A DNA stretch of 64,000 nt from Actinopolymorpha cephalotaxi (GTDB lineage: Bacteria > Actinomycetota > Actinomycetes > Propionibacteriales > Actinopolymorphaceae). The stretch lies in assembly GCF_013408535.1 (NCBI RefSeq), contig NZ_JACBZA010000001.1, positions 3,494,850 through 3,558,849 of the forward strand, written 5' to 3'. Below the pieces are notes generated by a model. That model did not search any database. It was not told where the DNA came from and saw nothing but the letters and a program-made list of their open reading frames with translations. The position numbers were made by a program, and so were the translations under genes. This document shows positions 58,933-64,000 of this stretch, in pieces; positions within the stretch are counted from its first letter, which is position 1, and every line of letters starts with the position of its first letter.

Positions 58933-60435
58933 TCAGTCGAGCTGAGCGACCACCGGTGACGGCGCGGGGAGCACGTTGTCGAACGTCGTCAACGTCACCT
59001 TGTCACCCTCGAACCTCAGTGCGTGGGTACGGATGAACGGCGTACCCACGAAGCAGATCCGCAGCTGGCAGGTGTCCTCGTCGGTCCAGGTCGCCCGGAC
59101 GAGCACCCGGTCGGGGTCGTCGCGCACCAGGGTGGTGGTGCCGGCCAGCCACTCGTTCGCCCCGCCGGCCACCTCGTGCTCGCCGCCACCGTCGCGCAAC
59201 CTGAGCCTGCAGGTGCCGTCGCCGCCGACGTCGAAGCTGATCGTCTGGGCCGCCCGAACCGGCAGGCGCAGCGCCAGGGCCGGGTCCTCCCCGCTGTGGT
59301 CGCCGATCCGGACGCGGTAGGTCTGCCCGGAGAACCTGGCCGCCCTGGGCGAGGTCGAGCGACCGGAGGGCTCCGGCAGCGCCAGGGTGGCCAGCCGGCG
59401 TTCCAGCCGCTCGTGGCTGTCGTCGTCGGCCGGCAGCGGCTCGGCTCCCATCGCCGGCAGCAGGTGCTCCCACACCAGGTCCAGCGGGCCCTGCATGTTC
59501 GTCATCCCGCCGATCATCGCCAGCACCGCGTCCTGCTCGGGCATCACCAGGCAGTACTGACCGAACGCACCGTCGCCGCGGTAGGCGCCGTTGCGGCAAC
59601 GCCAGAACTGGTAGCCGTATCCCTGCCGCCAGTCGATCTCCGGCTCGCCGTCGTTGCCCACCTGCCGGGAGGTCGCCTCGGCCACCCACTCCCGCGGGAT
59701 CAGCTGCCGGTCGTTCCACTTACCCTGCTGGAGATAGAGCTGCCCGAATCGCGCGATCTCGCCCACCCGCAGGGTCAGCCCCCAGCCGCCGGTGTTGATC
59801 CCGCGCGGGCAGGTCTGCCACGTCGCGTCGGTGATGCCCAGCGGCTCGAGCAACCGCGGCCGAAGGTAGTCAAGCAACATCGAGCCGGTCACCTGCTGCA
59901 CGATGGCGGACAGGAGGTAGCTCGCCCCGCTGTTGTAGCAGAAGTGGGTTCCGGGCTCGTGCTCGACCGGCTTGGCGAGAATTCCCCTTACCCAGTTGCG
60001 TTCTCCGGTCGTGCGGACGACGGCGGTGTCGGCGGCGTGGCCGGTGGTCATCGTCAGCAGGTGGCGTACGCACATCCGGTCCAGGTGGTCCGAAACCTCC
60101 TCCGGCGCATCGTCGGGGAAGAACTTCAGCACCGGGTCGTCCACGGACAGCAGGCCCTGGTCCACCGCCAGCCCGACCGCGCTGGAGGTGAAGCTCTTGC
60201 TGAGGGAGAACACCATCCGCGACCCGTTCAGCGGATACGGCGCCCACGAGCCCTGTGCCACCACGTGTCCGTGGCGCACGAGCACGAAGCCGTGTACGGC
60301 GTCGACACGTTCCTCCAGGGCCGTCACGAAGTCGAGTAGCGCCCCGGACGGGATGCCCTGGGCCTCCGGAGCCGATCGGGGCAAGGCTTCCTTGACATCC
60401 CTGACATTGACATCCCTGACATCGTTGCCGTCCAT
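58933..60435 (-). CDS. beta-lactamase-related serine hydrolase
   Basis: The protein has 500 residues. The active serine is F76-S77-L-S-K80 (SxxK), with FCYNSGASYLL (YxN) and the RQGYGYQFWR-x-GDGAFGQY block near the KTG position. No signal peptide is seen. The C-terminal about 150 residues (from PRAARFSGQTYRVRIGDHSG) are beta-rich. Such enzymes are esterases, D-aminopeptidases or peptidases, rarely true lactamases. An in-frame 15-bp duplication encodes VRDVNVRDV near the N-terminus. It is on the same strand as GH116, 71 bp downstream. Confidence 0.87.
   Translation of the reverse strand: MDGNDVRDVNVRDVKEALPRSAPEAQGIPSGALLDFVTALEERVDAVHGFVLVRHGHVVAQGSWAPYPLNGSRMVFSLSKSFTSSAVGLAVDQGLLSVDDPVLKFFPDDAPEEVSDHLDRMCVRHLLTMTTGHAADTAVVRTTGERNWVRGILAKPVEHEPGTHFCYNSGASYLLSAIVQQVTGSMLLDYLRPRLLEPLGITDATWQTCPRGINTGGWGLTLRVGEIARFGQLYLQQGKWNDRQLIPREWVAEATSRQVGNDGEPEIDWRQGYGYQFWRCRNGAYRGDGAFGQYCLVMPEQDAVLAMIGGMTNMQGPLDLVWEHLLPAMGAEPLPADDDSHERLERRLATLALPEPSGRSTSPRAARFSGQTYRVRIGDHSGEDPALALRLPVRAAQTISFDVGGDGTCRLRLRDGGGEHEVAGGANEWLAGTTTLVRDDPDRVLVRATWTDEDTCQLRICFVGTPFIRTHALRFEGDKVTLTTFDNVLPAPSPVVAQLD
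60392..60421 (-). repeat. 15-bp tandem duplication in the serine hydrolase N-terminus
   Basis: TTGACATCCCTGACA occurs at 60392-60406 and again at 60407-60421, identical, giving five repeated residues (NVRDV). The reading frame is kept. Confidence 0.93.
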
Positions 60436-60506
60436 GCCAGACCTCGATTCACCATCCGCGCGGGCGGTCCGCGCAACCGATCATGCCAACCGGGTGCGAA
60501 TGCGGC

Positions 60507-63029
60507 TCACGCGGTCCGAACCCGCACCGTGACCTGCTCCCCCGGCCCGAGCGTGCGCTCACCCAGGTCGGCCGACCCCAGTCCGGTCAGGGCCAGCTCA
60601 CGCACCCGAAGACTGCCCTCGCGTACGTTCAGGCGTACGTCCACCCCCGAGCCGGCATCGGCGGCACGGGCCTGCTCGACGACACCCCAGGCCCAGCCGT
60701 TCGACCAGAACCACCGCACCCCGTCGGCGGCCTCGTCCACGGCGGCGAACGTCAGCACCCGGCGCACACCGTCGTAGCCGAAGCCGGTCAGCGCAGGCAC
60801 CGCACCCCAGCTCGCCATCGCCCGGACGTAGTGGTGACCGCACTCCGCCTCGTCGAAGGGGTTGCGGCGCCGGCCGTCGTAGCGGCTCCGGGTGGTCTCG
60901 ATCACGCCGACGCCCTCGTCCACCATGCCGACGCAGATCATCCCGACGGCGGCGGTGTACTCCAGCCCGCTCCACACCTCGTCGAAGTACGGGAACGGCC
61001 GCTCCGGACGGTTTCCGTGCGGGTACGCCGCGACCACCAGGCCCGCCTCGTCGCCGAGGGTGTAGCTGCGCATGGGGTTGAAGTGGCCGGCCATGGTGTC
61101 GCGCCGGTTGTGCCGCAGGATGCTCGCGAACGTCGTCCGGACGTGTGCCGGATCGAGCAGGTCACCCAGGCCGTACAGATGGGCGAGCTTCTGCCCCACC
61201 AGCTGGTCGGCCAGGCAGCCGTCCCCGATCTGCAACTCTGGGTTGACAAGATCGCGGGCACCGATGCCCTTCAGCCGCAGGCCCGGCGCGATCGCGTCCT
61301 CCGAGCCGGGCGGGCGGATCTCGTGCCGGTAGTACTCGCCGTTGAAGAGGTTCTCGTCCAGCCAGGCACTGCCGCGGGCGAACAGGTCGGCGCACGTCGC
61401 GGCGAAGTCCTTGTCGTCCAGGTAGGTCGCCAGCTCCTCACAGGCACGCAGGGCGGCGAGGTACCACACCCCCACCTCGGGGTTGGGGCCGAAGTACTCC
61501 ACGTCCATCGTGTTGTGCTGAGAGCCCTCCATCACCCCGTCGCGGTCGGCGTCCCAGCCGCCGGGGATCCAGGCGAACGTCAACGCGCGCTTGGCAGCCG
61601 GCCACAGGGCGCGCAGCAGCTCGTCGTCCCCGGACATCCGCCACTCGCGGTAGAGCTTGACCAGGCAGCCCATCTGCCCGTCGGCGGCGGCCGGGCCGGG
61701 GTCGGTCCCGGCGCGGTCCAGCGGCAGCGGGATACGGAACGGCATCCGCCCGTCCGCACCGGTCGCGTACGCCAGCTCCACCTCCCGCAGCGAGGTCGCC
61801 AGCGCACCGAACAGGAACGGTGTCGCCTGTTCGTAGTTCCACACGTGGGTGCAGCTGCCGGCACAGCACCCCACGTCGTCGCTGCACCCTTCCCAGCCGA
61901 AGAAGCGGCCGTCGGCGGTGCGGAAGCAGGTCTGGGTGCGCAACGTGGACAGGTTGGCCAGCGCGGCCTCCCGGACCGCGGCCGGCAGGTCGGAGTCGAC
62001 GACATCCTCGACGAACGTCCGGGTCCGGCGTTCGAGCTCGGGCAGCGCGGACACGGTGTCGGTGACCACCTGCCACGCGTCGGCGTACTTCGTCGCGTAG
62101 TGGTTGCCCACGGTCTCGGTGCGGTCCCAGTTGCGGCGGTTCGGGAAGTGCCAGCCGAGCAGGAACGTGAACGTGTGCGTCTCCCCCGGCGCGAGCGTCC
62201 GGGTCGCGGCGACCGATGCCGTCGGGGTGTCGGTGCCGCCGGCGCGTTCCTCCAGCCGGCCGTCGGCGGTGAAGTCGTCCCAGAAGTCCAGCAGCTCCCC
62301 ACCCCAGCTGTGGTCGGCCCACGCGGTGCGGGTGGTCACGTCGTCCTCGCCGAGCGCCACCAGGGCCAGCGAGCCCCACTGCTCCGCTTCGCGGGGCACC
62401 CCGTCGGAGGTGAGGAGTACGCCGGTGCCGAAGTCCTCCCGGCGTACGGTGTTGCGGTTGTCCTTGGCCACACCCTCGGTTCCGTCGGTGCCGACGAAGT
62501 TCGACACGCTGCCCGCCACGGACACTTCCAGCGCGTGGGCGGCGGTGTTCGTCACGGCGTACCGGAGTACGGCCACCGGCAGGCCGCTCGCCTCGGCGTC
62601 GGTGGGCACCAGCGGGTTGAACGCCTGCACCCGCACGTCGGCGGGCACGTCGGGGTCTTCCAGGACCACCTGACCGAACGGGTAGGCCGCGAGGAACTCC
62701 GACCGCCGGAACCTCGGCAGGCCGTGGTTGGGCACGCCGGACCCGTGTCCACCCTCGTACAGCACGAGGTCGATCGGTCCTTCCAGCGCCCGTGCCACCA
62801 CCGCGTCCGGAGCGCCGCCGCCCGCGGGTGCCGTCCGCACCGCGAAGAAGCTCCACTTCGGCGCGAACCCCTTGGCGGGACGGTTGACCACCTCCCAGTC
62901 GCGCAGGTCACCACGCCCACCGAGGCTGACCGTGCCGGTGCCGATGCCGCCCAGCGGCAGTGCGACCCGGAGCGAGTGAGCTACGTCGTATCGGTTGAGG
63001 ACGGGCCAGTCCAAGGTCTCCGCGGTCAT
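60507..63029 (-). CDS. GH116-family glycosidase (bile acid beta-glucosidase/GBA2-like)
   Basis: The protein has 840 residues. The N-terminal beta-sandwich begins VALPLGGIGTGTVSLGGRGD and contains DWEVVNRPAKGFAPKWSFFA; the C-terminal (alpha/alpha)6 barrel has GSCTHVWNYEQATPFLFGAL, VMEGSQHNTMDVEYFGPNPE (candidate acid/base aspartate in NTMDVE) and GFGYDGVRRVLTFA. This is the DUF608/GH116 arrangement. It is intracellular, as no signal peptide is present, and should hydrolyse beta-glucosides or similar glycosides. The exact nucleophile could not be assigned by eye. It precedes the serine hydrolase on the same strand. Confidence 0.87.
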   Translation of the reverse strand: MTAETLDWPVLNRYDVAHSLRVALPLGGIGTGTVSLGGRGDLRDWEVVNRPAKGFAPKWSFFAVRTAPAGGGAPDAVVARALEGPIDLVLYEGGHGSGVPNHGLPRFRRSEFLAAYPFGQVVLEDPDVPADVRVQAFNPLVPTDAEASGLPVAVLRYAVTNTAAHALEVSVAGSVSNFVGTDGTEGVAKDNRNTVRREDFGTGVLLTSDGVPREAEQWGSLALVALGEDDVTTRTAWADHSWGGELLDFWDDFTADGRLEERAGGTDTPTASVAATRTLAPGETHTFTFLLGWHFPNRRNWDRTETVGNHYATKYADAWQVVTDTVSALPELERRTRTFVEDVVDSDLPAAVREAALANLSTLRTQTCFRTADGRFFGWEGCSDDVGCCAGSCTHVWNYEQATPFLFGALATSLREVELAYATGADGRMPFRIPLPLDRAGTDPGPAAADGQMGCLVKLYREWRMSGDDELLRALWPAAKRALTFAWIPGGWDADRDGVMEGSQHNTMDVEYFGPNPEVGVWYLAALRACEELATYLDDKDFAATCADLFARGSAWLDENLFNGEYYRHEIRPPGSEDAIAPGLRLKGIGARDLVNPELQIGDGCLADQLVGQKLAHLYGLGDLLDPAHVRTTFASILRHNRRDTMAGHFNPMRSYTLGDEAGLVVAAYPHGNRPERPFPYFDEVWSGLEYTAAVGMICVGMVDEGVGVIETTRSRYDGRRRNPFDEAECGHHYVRAMASWGAVPALTGFGYDGVRRVLTFAAVDEAADGVRWFWSNGWAWGVVEQARAADAGSGVDVRLNVREGSLRVRELALTGLGSADLGERTLGPGEQVTVRVRTA

Positions 63030-63480
63030 CCGCGCACTGCCTCTCCGCTCCGGCGGCCCGCGCCCCCAGCGTCGTCTGGGGCGGCGCTGCCGGAACTTCG
63101 GTGGTCTCCTGGGTCGTCGTCCGCTGCCTGCGCATACGGTGCGGATCCTCGCGAAACTATGGTCGCCGCCCGAACCCTGTCAAGGCGATCCGGGCCGGTA
63201 CGCCGGGGCTGGCCGCACCCGGCTGACCGGCACCGGCAGTTCCCGGTTCGCCACCCCGCAGCACACTCGTCGGCTTTCGAATTCTCTTCGTCGAAATTCT
63301 TCGACATGGCGCCGATTTCCCTTTGCCGAAAGGCGGAACACTGGGCGCCGGCAACCTCGTATCTTTCGGGGTCACTGCGTAGCGTGGCAGTTAGGAATCC
63401 GCGCATCGCGCGCCCGGACGTGGACGATTGCGCGTCACCGCGACTGTGGAATTCGGGCGCAAGGAAGAGAAATCACGCGA
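63030..63480. other. intergenic region between GH116 and gvpO, promoter-rich
   Basis: No gene was recognised. The part from about 63270 to 63480 is relatively AT-rich and includes an inverted repeat GTCGAA-ATTC-TTCGAC (63290-63305), a plausible regulator site for the gas-vesicle operon. GGAAGAGAA precedes the gvpO start. No terminator or promoter consensus was certain. Confidence 0.4.
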
Positions 63481-63918
63481 ATGACCGACGAACGCAGGCG
63501 CGGCAGCGATCGCGCTTCCCGGCGTACTCGTGACGACGGCCGCCCCGAACGTCCGCGGCGGACCACTCGTGGCGACTCCCCTGACCGCGCCGACCGTGGG
63601 GGCCGAGGGGACGGGAGTGACCGGCGCGACCGCCCCAGCCGTGACCTGAGCAGCAAACGGGGGACGGATCCCATGCGGGTCTCGCGTACCGCCATGGAGC
63701 AGTTGTCCGCGTTGACCAACTGCGAAGCTGCCGGGGTCTCCCGGTTGGAAAGCGACGGCGACGGCTGGGTTTTCCAGGTGGAGATCATCGAGGTCCCTCG
63801 CGTTCCGGACACCACCAGCATTCTGGCGAGTTACGAAGCCCGCACGGACTCGGACGGAAACATCACGGCGTATCGACGGCAGCGCAGATACCCGCGTAAC
63901 CAGGCAGGTGAAATGTGA
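63481..63918 (+). CDS. gvpO: gas vesicle protein GvpO
   Basis: The protein has 145 residues. The first about 62 are a disordered Arg/Asp-rich stretch (RGGRGDGSDRRDRPSRDLSS). The core SRTAMEQLSALTNCEAAGVS, GWVFQVEIIEVPRVPDTTSI and LASYEARTDSDGNITAYRRQ matches GvpO, which is required for vesicle formation and first in Streptomyces-type clusters. The ATG at 63481 follows GGAAGAGAA. Its stop overlaps the GTG of the next gene (GTGA). Confidence 0.85.
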   Translation: MTDERRRGSDRASRRTRDDGRPERPRRTTRGDSPDRADRGGRGDGSDRRDRPSRDLSSKRGTDPMRVSRTAMEQLSALTNCEAAGVSRLESDGDGWVFQVEIIEVPRVPDTTSILASYEARTDSDGNITAYRRQRRYPRNQAGEM

Positions 63919-64000
63919 CCGCCCGGCCGCAGAATTCCCAGCGCTCCCAATACCCGCAATACCGGACGACGGGAGCAACCCCGGTGTCCCGGTCCAGCGA
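63915..64000 (+). CDS. start of next gas-vesicle gene (probably gvpA or gvpJ), cut by the window edge
   Basis: GTG 63915 begins MTARPQNSQRSQYPQYRTTG and ATPVSRSS before the window ends. The N-terminal extension with SRSS before the predicted GvpA core is common in actinobacteria. Translational coupling to gvpO supports a gas-vesicle cluster, but the structural domain itself is beyond the edge. Confidence 0.55.
   Translation, partial: MTARPQNSQRSQYPQYRTTGATPVSRSS

Noticed and set aside
60483-63533. 1016-codon plus-strand open frame
   Set aside because: It is antisense to the GH116 gene, whose frame has family motifs throughout; the plus frame is low-complexity Arg/Gly/Val-rich, typical of GC-rich shadow frames.

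Overview
The window is about 70% G+C with GC-rich codon third positions, and carries a WhiB regulator, an AfsR/SARP regulator, GAF-ANTAR proteins, TatA, gas-vesicle genes and type VII secretion-like proteins. Together these point to a filamentous or soil-type high-GC Actinomycetota, possibly near Actinopolymorpha/Nocardioidaceae, although the genus cannot be fixed from this sequence. No rRNA, tRNA or CRISPR was seen. It reads as ordinary chromosome with many small metabolic and regulatory units and one insertion sequence.

0-15 kb: a large AfsR/SARP-type regulator (cut by the left edge) with a short cytochrome P450 relic beside it; a secreted HAD phosphatase; an MHS transporter coupled to a sulfatase; a collagen-like secreted protein; a secreted wall-anchor-like protein; a CDGSH protein next to a heme-oxygenase-like diiron enzyme; and a YhgE/Pip membrane exporter coupled to a degenerate ABC ATPase. 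14-16 kb: an IS5-family element (IS427-like) sits inside a methyltransferase gene, and removing the element plus one TA restores the reading frame. Beside it a TetR regulator with two abutting palindromes lies upstream of a carboxymuconolactone-decarboxylase-like gene.

17-34 kb: small-molecule kinases of the APH fold, alpha/beta hydrolases, HIT and nucleotidyltransferase proteins, a Tat-exported DUF4838 glycosidase-like protein behind a clear sigma-70 promoter, a GAF-ANTAR regulator, an SDR, a SulP transporter opposite a MerR regulator, an acetate-uptake-like membrane protein, a PrsW protease, an enolase-superfamily enzyme and a probably leaderless SigB/SigF-type sigma factor. An MFS gene missing its first membrane helix follows.

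36-45 kb: the lipid region. One protein joins an MGDG-synthase/MurG-like glycosyltransferase to a WS/DGAT acyltransferase through a linker made of a 21-bp tandem repeat; it is coupled to a DMT-type transporter and faces hpnC-hpnD (squalene synthesis). WhiB, STAS, GAF-ANTAR and MscS genes follow.

45-53 kb: a five-gene minus-strand cassette of EspC-like, WXG100-like and two YbaB-like proteins ends in a 1093-residue secreted protein that fuses a SurA/parvulin-like chaperone, a parallel beta-helix and an F5/8C domain. Then come a PH-like membrane protein, a methyltransferase and tandem duplicated two-helix membrane proteins with a third-copy scar. 53-64 kb: a TetR gene opposite a sugar or polyol catabolic set (TIM-barrel glycosidase-like, zinc dehydrogenase, Gfo/Idh/MocA oxidoreductase), a monofunctional transglycosylase, TatA, an AlkZ-like protein, a serine hydrolase, a GH116 glycosidase, and the start of a gas-vesicle cluster (gvpO then probably gvpA) cut by the right edge.
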